Made by a program: the position numbers and the translations under genes
Shown here: positions 49,100-58,760 of the stretch, piece after piece
Layout: each line of letters begins with the position of its first letter
Position numbering within the stretch: the first letter of the stretch is position 1
Notes under the pieces: model-generated
The model's database searches: none
Told to the model about the DNA's origin: nothing
Seen by the model: only the letters and a program-made list of their open reading frames with translations
Origin: Deltaproteobacteria bacterium
GTDB lineage: Bacteria > Myxococcota > Kuafuiibacteriia > Kuafuiibacteriales > Kuafuiibacteriaceae
DNA: 64,000 nt
Reading direction: 5' to 3'
Assembly: GCA_016713425.1 (NCBI GenBank)
Contig: JADJPE010000005.1
Coordinates: forward strand, 930,001-994,000

Positions 49100-50971
49100 G
49101 TGGTCAAATTTTCCTCCGAAAAAGTTGAGGAGATTCGCGAGCGGGCGGACATTGAGCGCGTCGTCGGGCGCTCGGTTCAGCTTACCCGTCGGGGCCAGAA
49201 TCTTTGGGGTCTGTGCCCATTCCATGGTGAGAAGACCCCTTCCTTCTCGGTGAGCCCGCAGAAGCGCTTGTTCTATTGTTTCGGCTGTCATCTCGGCGGC
49301 GACGTCTTCGACTTTCTTATGCGTCTCGAAGGGATGGAGTTCCCCGAGGCCGTCCGGACGCTCGCCGAGGAGACGGGCGTCGAATTGCCGGAGGACGAGC
49401 GCAGAGGCAGCGAAGACGCGAAGGCGCACGAAGCGCGCACACGTCTTTACGAGGCGAACGAGCTCGCATGTCGATTTTTCGAGCATGAACTGACCCGCGA
49501 CCCCAGGGCTCAGGCGTACCTGCAGGAAACGCGTGGGCTAGCACCCGAGACGATCCGCGCATTTCGTCTGGGTTGGGCGCCACCCGAATGGGATCGGCTC
49601 GTCGCGGTGTTCGAGAAGCGGAAGGTGCCGATGGCGGTCGCGCTCGAGCTTGGCCTCTTGGGAAAGAGCAAAGAAGGTCGACTGTATGATCGGCTGAGGG
49701 GGCGGATCATCTTTCCGATCCTCGTCCAGCGAGGTCAGGTCGCGGGCTTCGGGGCACGGCGCGCCGACTGGATCGATCACGAAGGTGCAAAATACCTGAA
49801 TTCGATCGAAAGCCCAGTTTATGAGAAGTCCGGTATTCTGTATGGATTCGCGGCGGCTCGCGACGAAATCCGTCGCCGTCGAGGAGCAATCTTGGTCGAA
49901 GGCTACTTGGATGTGATGTCGCTTTGGCAGGTCGGTTTGCAGAACGCGGTTGCGGTCTGCGGCACGGCCCTCTCTGAACGCCACGCCGGTATGCTAAGTC
50001 GGCTTACAAAGAAGGTTTTTTCAATCTTTGACGGAGACGCCGCCGGCCGGGCAGCGACCGCACACGCCGCACGGCTGCTGCTGAGTGAGGGCGTCGATGT
50101 CCAGGTGGTCGAGCTCCCCGAGGGCGAGGATCCGGACAGCTTCACCCGCAAAGAGGGCGCCGATTCGACTCAGAAACTCATTGACGCGGCCCCTTCGGCG
50201 GTCGACTTCTTCCTAGCCAAAGCTCGGACCGAAAACGGGGGCGGTGGCGTCGCCGGCACCGTCCGAGCCCTGGAAGCGGTCAAACCCATGATCCTCGCCA
50301 TCGCCGATCCGCTCGCTCGAGACGTCGCCATCGCCGCCGCCGGGCGCGCGCTTGGCATCGACGAACGCGTCCTCCGGCGACATCTTCGCGGCGAACCCGC
50401 CGGAATTCAAAGGCGCGACGCGCATCAGAGCGGGCCCGGACCCTGGACGGCCACGAGCGCCGCCGAGGGGAGGCCCGGCGGAGAACCGTCGAAATCTGCG
50501 CCCGCAGCGACGCCCGCCGCGTCGGCCGTGCCTCCCCCGTCGGTCGTCGAGCTCGCCCTGATCCGAGCCCTGATCGACCAGCCCGAGACAACCGTCGCCG
50601 CCCTCAACCGATATGAGGCAACGGATGCGTTCACCCATCCGACACTCAAGGCGACCATCCGAGCCGGCCTGGACGCGATCGAAAGTGGCAAGAAGTTCGA
50701 CGCGCCCCTAGCTCTCGAGGTAGCCAAGGAAGAGGGTGGCGCAAACGCGGCGACGCTTGCCGCCATCCAAAAGGCATTGATGGATACAGCCCCTGAGACC
50801 GACGACGTCGCCGAGTGCGTGAAACGTCTGCTGACACAACAGCACAAGATATTGCTCAAGAAACTCAAAGATCGAGCCGCGAAAGAGACCGACCCCGAAG
50901 TCCAGATGCAGCTCGCGCTCGAGGTCAAAGCAATCATGGCCTCACGCTCAAGTTGGGAAGAGAAGAACTGA
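49100..50971 (+). CDS. dnaG: DNA primase
   Basis: 623 aa, GTG start just after AGGGG. N-terminal zinc ribbon (GLCPFHGEKTPSFSV, FYCFGCHLGGD), catalytic TOPRIM core (AILVEGYLDVMSL, FSIFDGDAAGRAA) and a C-terminal DnaB-interaction helical domain after a Pro/Ala linker (~residues 440-480). It makes RNA primers for replication. Its TGA overlaps the rpoD ATG (TGATG), so the two are translationally coupled. Confidence 0.97.
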   Translation: MVKFSSEKVEEIRERADIERVVGRSVQLTRRGQNLWGLCPFHGEKTPSFSVSPQKRLFYCFGCHLGGDVFDFLMRLEGMEFPEAVRTLAEETGVELPEDERRGSEDAKAHEARTRLYEANELACRFFEHELTRDPRAQAYLQETRGLAPETIRAFRLGWAPPEWDRLVAVFEKRKVPMAVALELGLLGKSKEGRLYDRLRGRIIFPILVQRGQVAGFGARRADWIDHEGAKYLNSIESPVYEKSGILYGFAAARDEIRRRRGAILVEGYLDVMSLWQVGLQNAVAVCGTALSERHAGMLSRLTKKVFSIFDGDAAGRAATAHAARLLLSEGVDVQVVELPEGEDPDSFTRKEGADSTQKLIDAAPSAVDFFLAKARTENGGGGVAGTVRALEAVKPMILAIADPLARDVAIAAAGRALGIDERVLRRHLRGEPAGIQRRDAHQSGPGPWTATSAAEGRPGGEPSKSAPAATPAASAVPPPSVVELALIRALIDQPETTVAALNRYEATDAFTHPTLKATIRAGLDAIESGKKFDAPLALEVAKEEGGANAATLAAIQKALMDTAPETDDVAECVKRLLTQQHKILLKKLKDRAAKETDPEVQMQLALEVKAIMASRSSWEEKN

Positions 50972-53900
50972 TGGGAACCAGCGCCAAGAAGACGAGCAAG
51001 ACCACTGCAGGCAAAACCGAAGGGTCGAATCCAAAGCGCAAGGCATCCGCACCGGCGGCGGCGAGCAAAGCGGTGAAGCCGATCGCAAAGACCCTCTCGC
51101 GGACGGGCTCTGCATCGACGACGGCCAAGCCTTCGGCCAAGTCTCCGGCCAAGCCTTCGGCCAAGTCTTCGGCCAAGTCTTCGGCCAAGCTTGCGGCCAA
51201 GAAGTCAGCGGCGACCAAACCAAGTTCGACGCCCAGGAAATCAACCGCAGCGAACAAGCCCGCAGCGCCGGACGGCGCTTCAAAGTCGCCGAAGACCACG
51301 ACGAAGGCGGCGGCCAAGGCGGCATCCACCGCAAAGAAGAAGACGTCGACGCCCCAGAAGTCCTCCGGCGCGAAGCCTTCTTCCCCCAAGAGCCCTCGGA
51401 CGTCTCGACCCGCGACGACGGCCAAGCAAGCGGGCTCGGGCGGCGTATCCGCCAAAAGCAAGCCGGGGAAAGCCAGAGAAAAGGATGCCCGGCCCAAGCA
51501 GACTGCCACAAGTCGGGGGGCCGAGGCCCGGAAGAAGGCGCTGGAGCGAAAAAAGATTCTTGCCAAAAAGGCGGCCGAAAAGAAGAAGAGGGCCCTCGAA
51601 AAGAAGCGGCTGGCTCAGAAGCAGCGTGAGGTGCAAGAGCGCCTGCGTCGCGAGAAGGAGCAAGCGCTTCTCCGAAAGCAGAAGGAAAAGGAACGTCAGG
51701 ATCGAGAGCGGGAAAAAGCACGGCTTCTGAAGGAAGCCGAACGATCCCGTGAGAAAGCGGTCAAGGAGCGAGAACGAGAACGACTGAAGCAACTCCGAGC
51801 CAAGGAACGCGAGCGCGCCAAGGTTATCGCCGAGCGCGAGAAGGAGCGGATCCGGAAGTCCGTCGAGCGGGAAGTCGAGAAGGCGAAGAAGCAAGCCGAA
51901 AAGGAAGCTGAGCGCCAGCAAAAACTCCAGGCCAAGGAAGAAGAGAAATCTCGAAAACTGGCGGAACGACAGGCCGAGAAAGAGCGAAAAGCTCTTGAGA
52001 AGGTTCAAAAGAAGGAGCAGCAAGCGGCGTTGAGAAAGTCGTTGCTGGCTGAGCGGGCGGAACAGAAGCGCATGATGCTCTCAGAGAAGCAGGTGAAAGC
52101 GCGGTCAGCAATGGCCGACAAGGCCGCACGTGCGGCCAAGCTCGCACAGGCGGCCAAAGCGGCCGCTCGAGCCCAGACGAGGGACGGAAGCGGCCAAGGC
52201 GGCGGCGGTGAAGCGGACGCCATCGTCGCCGAGCTCCTCGACCGCGGTCGCAAGACCGGCGTTCTGACTTTGGATGACGTCAATCGATCGCTCCCGACGG
52301 ATATGGTGTCGGCGGAGCAGCTCGATGACGTGATGGATCTCTTCTACAAGAACGACATCGAGATCGTCGACACCGAGCAAATCCCAGACATCCCAGAAGC
52401 GAGCTTCGCCTCGACGCCCGTCGCCGAAGACGACGAAGAGAAGCCGGCCACGGGAGACGATGGTCGTCCCGAGGCTCGCGACGACCTCGACGCCGCCTAC
52501 AAGACCAACGATCCGGTGCGCATGTACCTGCGCAAGATGGGATCCGTTTCGCTGCTGTCGCGCGAGGACGAAGTCGTCATCGCGAAGCGCATCGAGGCGG
52601 GCGAAAAGGAAGTTCTCGACGTCGTGCTGAAGTCAGCGCTCGCAGTCAAAGAGCTCCTGACGCTCGGCCAGCGTTTGAAGCTGGGCAAGATCCGGATTCG
52701 CGACGTCGTGAAAGAAGTCGACGAAGAGCAAGAGGTCTTCGACGAGGAAGCGGTCACCGAGAAGGTGCATCGCATCATGGGCAAGATCGCGAAGTTCGAC
52801 AAAGAGAACGATACGTTCCGCGAGGAGCTCTTGGCGCGCAAACGCCTCACCAAAGCGCGCCGAGACGAGATCCATCAACGGCTCGAGAAGAACCGCGAGC
52901 AGATGGCGACACTTCTCGAGGAAATGCAGCCGAACAAGCGGCAGATCCAGAAGATCGTCTCCAAGCTCAAGAACCTGATCAAGAAGGTCCAAAGGACGGA
53001 GCAAGAGGCGCTCGTCTGGCAACACCGTCTTCGCATGGACATGGGCGACATCAAGCGCATCTTGCGAGAGGTGCGAGACGCGCCTGAGAAGGAGCATGAG
53101 GCCCAGGCTCAGCTCGGTGTTACGCCCGAAGAGTTCCACGATATGGAGCGAGCCGTTCGAGGTGCGATCCGCAAGATCAAGCGCATCGAACAAGAGGCAG
53201 GTCTACCGCTCGACGAGCTCAAGATCACGTATCGTCAGATCCAGGTGGGCGAGCGCAAGGCGAAGAAGGCCAAGGCCGAGATGGTCGAAGCGAACCTTCG
53301 ACTCGTCGTCTCGATCGCCAAGAAGTACACGAACCGCGGGCTTCAGTTCCTCGACTTGATCCAGGAGGGGAACATCGGCCTGATGAAGGCGGTCGATAAA
53401 TTCGAGTGGCGGCGAGGCTACAAATTCTCCACGTACGCGACGTGGTGGATTCGTCAGGCCATCACGCGCGCCATCGCCGACCAGGCCCGAACGATCCGCA
53501 TTCCGGTGCACATGATCGAGACGATCAACAAGTTGATCCGGACGTCTCGATACTTGGTTCAGGACCTCGGTCGCGAGCCAACACCCGAAGAGATCGCCGA
53601 GAAGATGGAGCTTCCGCTCGACAAGGTCCGGAAGGTTCTGAAGATCGCGAAGGAGCCGATCTCGCTCGAGACACCGATCGGCGAAGAAGAGGACTCGCAT
53701 CTCGGAGATTTCATCGAAGACAAATCCGCCGTCTCCCCGAGTGAAGCCGTGATCTCGATGAACCTCGCCGAGCAAACGCGGCGAGTCCTTGCGACGCTCA
53801 CCCCTCGCGAAGAGAAGGTGTTGCGCATGCGCTTTGGCATCGGCGAGCGGTCGGACCATACCTTGGAAGAGGTGGGCCAAGACTTCGAAGTCACACGCGA

Positions 53901-53988
53901 GCGCATCCGCCAGATCGAGGCGAAGGCACTGCGCAAGCTGCGGCATCCCTCGCGCGCCAAGCGTCTAAAAGCGTTCGTGGAAGGCTGA
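50971..53988 (+). CDS. rpoD: RNA polymerase primary sigma factor with ~410-residue histone-like/charged N-terminal extension
   Basis: 1005 aa against the usual ~600. Residues 1-~200 are Lys/Ala/Ser/Pro-rich with KPSAKS repeats (histone H1-like), ~200-410 are a long run of alternating Lys/Arg/Glu (EKEQALLRKQKEKERQDRE region) likely to form a single charged helix or coiled coil. From ~414 normal sigma-70 follows: region 1.1 (LLDRGRKTGVLTLDDVN), 1.2 (DPVRMYLRKMG), a non-conserved region, region 2 (NLRLVVSIAKKYTNRGLQFL; FSTYATWWIRQAI) and region 4 with HTH (TLEEVGQDFEVTRERIRQIE). Start 50971 is fixed by the TGATG overlap with dnaG. All conserved functional regions are intact. Confidence 0.96.
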   Translation: MGTSAKKTSKTTAGKTEGSNPKRKASAPAAASKAVKPIAKTLSRTGSASTTAKPSAKSPAKPSAKSSAKSSAKLAAKKSAATKPSSTPRKSTAANKPAAPDGASKSPKTTTKAAAKAASTAKKKTSTPQKSSGAKPSSPKSPRTSRPATTAKQAGSGGVSAKSKPGKAREKDARPKQTATSRGAEARKKALERKKILAKKAAEKKKRALEKKRLAQKQREVQERLRREKEQALLRKQKEKERQDREREKARLLKEAERSREKAVKERERERLKQLRAKERERAKVIAEREKERIRKSVEREVEKAKKQAEKEAERQQKLQAKEEEKSRKLAERQAEKERKALEKVQKKEQQAALRKSLLAERAEQKRMMLSEKQVKARSAMADKAARAAKLAQAAKAAARAQTRDGSGQGGGGEADAIVAELLDRGRKTGVLTLDDVNRSLPTDMVSAEQLDDVMDLFYKNDIEIVDTEQIPDIPEASFASTPVAEDDEEKPATGDDGRPEARDDLDAAYKTNDPVRMYLRKMGSVSLLSREDEVVIAKRIEAGEKEVLDVVLKSALAVKELLTLGQRLKLGKIRIRDVVKEVDEEQEVFDEEAVTEKVHRIMGKIAKFDKENDTFREELLARKRLTKARRDEIHQRLEKNREQMATLLEEMQPNKRQIQKIVSKLKNLIKKVQRTEQEALVWQHRLRMDMGDIKRILREVRDAPEKEHEAQAQLGVTPEEFHDMERAVRGAIRKIKRIEQEAGLPLDELKITYRQIQVGERKAKKAKAEMVEANLRLVVSIAKKYTNRGLQFLDLIQEGNIGLMKAVDKFEWRRGYKFSTYATWWIRQAITRAIADQARTIRIPVHMIETINKLIRTSRYLVQDLGREPTPEEIAEKMELPLDKVRKVLKIAKEPISLETPIGEEEDSHLGDFIEDKSAVSPSEAVISMNLAEQTRRVLATLTPREEKVLRMRFGIGERSDHTLEEVGQDFEVTRERIRQIEAKALRKLRHPSRAKRLKAFVEG
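51113..51202. repeat. 12-bp tandem repeat encoding Ala-Lys-Ser-Ser/Pro
   Basis: In-frame GCCAAGTCTTCG/GCCAAGCCTTCG units generate the histone-H1-like part of the RpoD extension. Confidence 0.88.
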
Positions 53989-54045
53989 CGAGGCGGTGCG
54001 GGCCGTCGACACTCGGCCGGGTCAACAGAGCGCATGCCTCCATCG

Positions 54046-54963
54046 TCAAAGATGGCGCTCGTGATGAACTCCGGCCGAATCCTCGCTGAATGCAGCCCTC
54101 TGATGATCGACCCAACGCCGAACGGCGCGACGCGCGATCGCGAGTTCCCAGCGATAGACCTGGCCGAGCGGCGGCTGCTCGCGTTGCGCCCTTAGGACGA
54201 AAGCGGCCAAGTGCTCGGCCCCCGCCGATGTTGGCGAGCCTGACAACGATAGCAGCACGCCGGCGCAAAAATCACGGTAGAGCGGAAGAGATCCGCGAGC
54301 TACGGGCGACAAAGCCAAAACTTCAGCGACGCGCACGTCCTCGATGAGGATAGACGCAGGAGGCGAAGGCGGAAGCGAAGGCGAAGGCGAAGGCAGAGAC
54401 TCGAGACGGTCTCGTGGCACGCTGCTCGGTACCTGCGCCTGCGCCTGGGTCCGCACGGCTGGACGCAACGTCGCCAGCCCCGTATAGAGCCTCAAGTCGT
54501 CGGCGTCGAGGAATGCCCGAAATTCGTCGAGCACCTCGACGAGCTGCCGCCAATTCTCGGTCCGGAGGGCCGATCGAACGATCTCATGGACGTGATTCTC
54601 GCCCGTCCACATGAAGAACCCATCCGGCACCGCGCGGACCTCTGCCAACGCGGTCCGGTGCACTTTCGCCGCCTCGCTGTGCTGTCCCATCGCGGTGTAG
54701 CAAAGGCCCAGAAGAGCGTACGCCGCCGAGATCGAGTGCGGGGCATAGCGCCACGGCTCGTTTTGGATCTCCGCGAGCCAATCCGTCGAAGCCTGTGCCG
54801 CTCGGTCGAACGCGCCGTCGAAGAAAGCGCGCTCAGCCTCGGCCTGGCGCGATTCCACCGGGTGAAGATGGCACCAAGGTGAATGGCTGTCACCGAGGGC
54901 GTTGGGCGCAGGAAGCCGGACTATCGGTCGGGAAGCCAGCGCAAGCGAACGGAAATGGGGCAA
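54046..54963 (-). CDS. Hypothetical helical (TPR-like) protein
   Basis: 305 aa, convergent with rpoD (57 bp apart). It contains paired helices of TPR character (AERAFFDGAFDRAAQASTDWLA; SAAYALLGLCYTAMGQHSEAA) and a Pro/Ser linker (SLPSPSPSLPPSPP) from a microsatellite at ~54362-54393. No signal peptide. The start is unsure; an internal GTG near VESRQAEAERA would also be suitable. Function unknown. Confidence 0.55.
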   Translation of the reverse strand: MPHFRSLALASRPIVRLPAPNALGDSHSPWCHLHPVESRQAEAERAFFDGAFDRAAQASTDWLAEIQNEPWRYAPHSISAAYALLGLCYTAMGQHSEAAKVHRTALAEVRAVPDGFFMWTGENHVHEIVRSALRTENWRQLVEVLDEFRAFLDADDLRLYTGLATLRPAVRTQAQAQVPSSVPRDRLESLPSPSPSLPPSPPASILIEDVRVAEVLALSPVARGSLPLYRDFCAGVLLSLSGSPTSAGAEHLAAFVLRAQREQPPLGQVYRWELAIARRAVRRWVDHQRAAFSEDSAGVHHERHL

Positions 54964-55240
54964 CCGGGATCAACCTGGAGCGAATTTCTCGATCTCAACG
55001 CAACGGTCCCCCGCAAGGCACCGATAAATGGGTTGCTTGCGGAGGGCGCCCCCGATTGCGGGAGGAGCTCGACGAAAGAGATCGCCGACCGACCCGTGGC
55101 AACGCACGTCACGAAGGCGCCGATCGGCCAGACAATGTGTCTGGTTGAGGCCCAGGAAGAGGTCCTGGTTCGGCAAGGTGAAACAAAGAAATACGCTGGC
55201 CCGAAAATCGCAATCGGGCTGGCTCAACGGAGATTGAACC

Positions 55241-55702
55241 ATGTCGACCACGATTAACGGATCTGCCACCCCGATTTCCCCAGAAGCCTTCGCCGCCCTG
55301 GCCGGGCCCGAGGCCATTCAAGATTTCGGCGCCGGCGTCGCTGGCCCCACGTCGCTCGCCAGCAAGCTCGAGGATCCCGAGCAGTCCAAGAGCTTCTTGA
55401 AGCGGCACGCCAAGGCCCTTGTGCTCACGGTGGGCGGGCTCATTGCGCTCGCTGGCGGCGTCTGGCGCACCAAGGCCGCCAACGCCGCGCTCGAAACGGC
55501 CGTTAAGGCCTTCACCGGGAGCAAGGAGGAGCTTACCTGGGCTAAGAAAGCGGGTGCGTGGGCGAAAGCATTCGTGGGCAGGGAGGCCAGCATCGCGACT
55601 AAGGCGGGCGCAGGTGCTGCGGGCGCAGGTGCTGCGGGCGCAGGTGCCGCGGGCGCAGAGACCGCAAGCGCCGCAAGTGCGGCAGGCGCAGGAAGCGTAT
55701 AA
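55241..55702 (+). CDS. Small hypothetical protein with Ala/Gly repeat tail
   Basis: 153 aa; ribosome site GGAGATTGA before ATG 55241. It has a Thr/Ala-rich start, one hydrophobic segment (LVLTVGGLIALAGGVW), a Lys-rich helix and an Ala/Gly tail from a GCGGGCGCAGGTGCT repeat. The tail ends in tandem TAA-TAG stops, but the same frame continues with 16 more Ala/Gly/Pro codons to a TAG at 55754-55756, suggesting the original tail was longer. Possibly a membrane protein; function unknown. 54964-55240 holds nothing convincing. Confidence 0.5.
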   Translation: MSTTINGSATPISPEAFAALAGPEAIQDFGAGVAGPTSLASKLEDPEQSKSFLKRHAKALVLTVGGLIALAGGVWRTKAANAALETAVKAFTGSKEELTWAKKAGAWAKAFVGREASIATKAGAGAAGAGAAGAGAAGAETASAASAAGAGSV

Positions 55703-55794
55703 TAGGCCGCCCCGCCGGGCGCAGGTGCGGCGGGCGCAGCCGGTGCTGCTGCCTAGGCCTTTGATTCGTCCCAACGCAATGTTCGGCGGGGCGG

Positions 55795-56709
55795 GTGCAA
55801 ACTCGCTCCGCCGAGAAACAGCGGTTGGCAAGCCTTTCGGGAACGCAGTATGGACGGTCGGTGCCTCGTCCTGTCGAACAACTGATTCATCTCTGCGAGA
55901 AGCTCGGCGAAAAGAGCGCCGACCAATACGTGCCCGAAGATCGCGCGCTCTTCGCCGAGTTTCGTGAGGCCGCCAACCTTGGGCTTGTCCGATGTGCGAG
56001 ACGTACCGAGACCGGCGAATGGCAGGTCAACGTCTGGTTCAAGCGCACGATCCTCGCCGGCTTCCGTCTCGGGCAGACGCTCGAGAGCGATGGGCTCGGA
56101 AAGACGCAATTCTTCGACAAGCACACCCTCCCGACGCGTGCGATCTACCAGACGAACAAGATTCGATTGGTGCCCGGTGGCAGCTCAGTCCGCGACGGTG
56201 CCTACATCGGTGAGGGCGTCATCATCATGCCGCCGTCGTACATCAACATCGGCGCTTACGTGGATGCCGACACGCTGGTCGACAGCCACGTTCTGGTCGG
56301 CTCATGCGCCCAAGTAGGCGCACGCGTCCATCTTTCCGCCGGCGTTCAGATTGGCGGTGTTCTCGAACCGGTCGGCGGCCTGCCGGTCGTGATCGAGGAC
56401 GACGTCATCGTCGGCGGGAACTCGGGGATCTATGAGGGAACGATCGTCCGCGAGCGGGCGGTTATCGGCACCGGGGTCATCCTCAACGGGTCGACCAAGG
56501 TCTTCGACCTCGTGAACAGCAAGATCCTTCAACGGACCCAATCTTCGCCGCTCGAGATTCCAGCCGGTGCGGTTGTGGTCTCCGGAACACGGCCTGCGAA
56601 GGGCGATTTCGCGGCTGAGCACGGCCTTCAGATCTATTCGCCCCTCATTGTGAAGTACCGCGACGGCAAGACCGATGCCGCCACGACCCTGGAAGAAGCG
56701 CTTCGATGA
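55795..56709 (+). CDS. dapD: Tetrahydrodipicolinate N-succinyltransferase (DapD)
   Basis: 304 aa (GTG 55795; GTG 55861 is a plausible later start giving ~282 aa). Hexapeptide left-handed beta-helix signature: VRDGAYIGEGVIIMPPSYINIGAYV, VLVGSCAQVGARVHLSAG in part, IEDDVIVGGNSGIYEG. It succinylates tetrahydrodipicolinate in lysine and diaminopimelate (cell-wall) synthesis. The stop overlaps the next gene's ATG (ATGA). Confidence 0.93.
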   Translation: MQTRSAEKQRLASLSGTQYGRSVPRPVEQLIHLCEKLGEKSADQYVPEDRALFAEFREAANLGLVRCARRTETGEWQVNVWFKRTILAGFRLGQTLESDGLGKTQFFDKHTLPTRAIYQTNKIRLVPGGSSVRDGAYIGEGVIIMPPSYINIGAYVDADTLVDSHVLVGSCAQVGARVHLSAGVQIGGVLEPVGGLPVVIEDDVIVGGNSGIYEGTIVRERAVIGTGVILNGSTKVFDLVNSKILQRTQSSPLEIPAGAVVVSGTRPAKGDFAAEHGLQIYSPLIVKYRDGKTDAATTLEEALR

Positions 56710-57902
56710 CGGTGCCCACCCGCACGACAACGTCCGCGATCCGCACGCCAGCAGCACCCGCGTCACGGAAACCTGCATCAGCAGCACCCGCCTCACGGAA
56801 GACTGCATCAGCAGCCACCGCGCCCGGTTCACGCCGAGCGCCCGTGCCGCGTGCGCGCTCGACTCGAGCGAGGGCAGCGGCCCTTGTGTTGATGGCGGGT
56901 ACGGTTCTCGGCGCGTGCAAAGACACCGAGGAATGCGTCGCCCTGCGCGAGATCGCTCTCCAACACCACCGCGCGCTTCTCACGGCGCGCGCGCGAGCCC
57001 GCGTACATGACCGGCTCATCGGCGAGGTCGACAACGCGAAATCAGCGGCCCTCGACGAGAAGCGGTCCCTCGGGCTCGACCTCGAGGAGGCAAAGCTCGG
57101 CACGATACTGACCGCGCGCGTCGCGGCCATGAAGACTGCGACCGCAACCATTACGCGCGCCGTTGCCGCGATCGACGTTCCGGGGGAAACCGGCAAGACC
57201 GAGAATGTCACCGAGTGGCGTCTTTCGTTCGACGCCAAGACCCAAGCCCAAGCCATCAAATCGGCCGCGCAGCTCATGGAGCCCCCCCCGTTGTTCCGGT
57301 TCAGCACGCTGCTCCACGACAAGGAACGAAACCGATGGACGCTTGAGCTGTTGCGCTTGACGGTCGACGAGGTCCACGTGCAGCCGACGCCTCAGGCCCT
57401 CCCCACCGGTGACGACCCGAGCACTGTGCCCTCTCAATTCGGGTTCTGTGGGGCCTCGGAGCTCCGCGCCGAGATCGCGAAGGCCAGGGAAGAGACCGCC
57501 AGCCTCGAAACCAAGGCGCTCAAGAGCACTGTCTTGCTGCCGATGATCGCAACGTGGGTTGGCCTCATGCGGCGCGCCGAGTTCGCGGACGCCGTCGAGC
57601 GGGAATCGCGGAAACATTTCGACGTCCTAGCGGCGGCAGCGATGGCCGCCGACGTACCCATCAAAGCCTTGGGCAATGAAGACGGCTTGGCTGTGCTGGA
57701 AGTCTGGGGAGACAAAGAGGCACGGCGGCGTGTCGCGGCGAAGATTCCGTCTGAGTTCTCCGAAGCCCTGCGTCAGCCAGACGTCTCGACACCGGGGGTC
57801 GTCCGGTTCACGTTGAGCAACCGATTCAAGGAACCGTCGACACGCGTCACGAACGAACCGATGAGCCGTCGCCAACCCGGCGGCCGGGGTCAACCCGACT
57901 GA
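56706..57902 (+). CDS. Lipoprotein of unknown function
   Basis: 398 aa, ATG overlapping the dapD stop (ATGA). The first ~60 residues are Ala/Thr/Arg/Pro-rich with APASRK repeats, then a lipoprotein signal (ALVLMAGTVLGAC). The mature part has long helices (ALREIALQHHRALLTARARA) and a mixed alpha/beta region with a single FCGAS cysteine. The translated start before the signal is odd; an internal GTG near VPRARSTRAR would suit better. Coupling with dapD is clear, function is not. Confidence 0.65.
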   Translation: MTVPTRTTTSAIRTPAAPASRKPASAAPASRKTASAATAPGSRRAPVPRARSTRARAAALVLMAGTVLGACKDTEECVALREIALQHHRALLTARARARVHDRLIGEVDNAKSAALDEKRSLGLDLEEAKLGTILTARVAAMKTATATITRAVAAIDVPGETGKTENVTEWRLSFDAKTQAQAIKSAAQLMEPPPLFRFSTLLHDKERNRWTLELLRLTVDEVHVQPTPQALPTGDDPSTVPSQFGFCGASELRAEIAKAREETASLETKALKSTVLLPMIATWVGLMRRAEFADAVERESRKHFDVLAAAAMAADVPIKALGNEDGLAVLEVWGDKEARRRVAAKIPSEFSEALRQPDVSTPGVVRFTLSNRFKEPSTRVTNEPMSRRQPGGRGQPD

Positions 57903-57972
57903 CTCACGGGCTCACGGCCTCACGGGCTCACGGCCTCACGGCCTCACGGCCTCACGGGCTCACGGCCTCGCG
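57900..57972. repeat. 9-bp tandem repeat CTCACGGCC/CTCACGGGC
   Basis: About eight copies in the spacer between the lipoprotein and cyclophilin genes, covering most of 57903-58000. Confidence 0.9.
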
Positions 57973-58000
57973 GACTTGAAGAGGATCGCAGGATCTCGAT

Positions 58001-58546
58001 TCAGGATGCGCGCAGGATCTCGACACTCTTCAGCACAACCGGCTCGATCGGCCGATCCTGCGGTCCGGTCTTGACCGTTTCGATCTTGTGAACGACGTCC
58101 ATGCCGCCCGTGACTTCACCGAAAACCGAGTGCTTGTTGTCGAGGTGAGGTGTGGGCACGGTGGTGATGAAGAATTGACTGCCGTTCGTCCCCCGCCCCG
58201 CGTTGGCCATCGACAAGATGCCCGGCTTGTTGTGGCGAAGATGCGGGCTGAACTCGTCTTCGAACCGATAGCCAGGCCCGCCCGTTCCGTTTCCGTCCGG
58301 GTCACCGCCTTGGATCATGAACTCGCGAATGATTCGGTGAAAGATGACATCCTTGTAGAGGGGACCATTGCCCGGTGAACCGTCGCGCCGCGTCCACGCA
58401 ATGGTGCCTTCAGCCAATCCAACAAAATTGCCCACTGTCTTGGGGCATTCTTTCGCGAAGAGCGCGATCTCGATGGTGCCGAGGCTCGTGTGGAGCTTGG
58501 CTCCAGTTACATTGCTCACATCTGGAAATTTGGGTGCTGCTGCCAT
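58001..58546 (-). CDS. ppiB: Peptidyl-prolyl cis-trans isomerase, cyclophilin type
   Basis: 181 aa, ATG 58546 after a GAGG site (a longer frame reaches 58651). Cyclophilin motifs are clear: KTVGNFVGLA, VIFHRIIREFMIQGGDP with catalytic Arg, GTGGPGYRFEDEF, LSMANAGRGTNGSQFFIT, and LDNKHSVFGEVTGGMDVV. No signal peptide, so cytoplasmic. It catalyses proline isomerisation in protein folding. Confidence 0.93.
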   Translation of the reverse strand: MAAAPKFPDVSNVTGAKLHTSLGTIEIALFAKECPKTVGNFVGLAEGTIAWTRRDGSPGNGPLYKDVIFHRIIREFMIQGGDPDGNGTGGPGYRFEDEFSPHLRHNKPGILSMANAGRGTNGSQFFITTVPTPHLDNKHSVFGEVTGGMDVVHKIETVKTGPQDRPIEPVVLKSVEILRAS

Positions 58547-58760
58547 AGGCCGACCTCGTATCGCGCATCGACCGCTGGGTAAAGCGCCCAAACCGCCAAA
58601 CAGTGGCCTTGCTGCCCCCGCCCTCCCAACGCAGTCCGCCTGCCCGCGCACGCGTTCCTTGGGGGCCGTGTTCGCCGAACGTCTTGGTTGCTGGCCTCAC
58701 CGCAATCCTCCGTGGTAGGCGGCGTGAACCGCGATCGACTGGGCGATCAGGCCGTCAGAT

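Noticed and set aside
54883..55257. Plus-strand frame of 124 aa
   Set aside because: Some natural-looking composition, but it overlaps the start of the minus-strand helical protein and has no motif; not strong enough to list.
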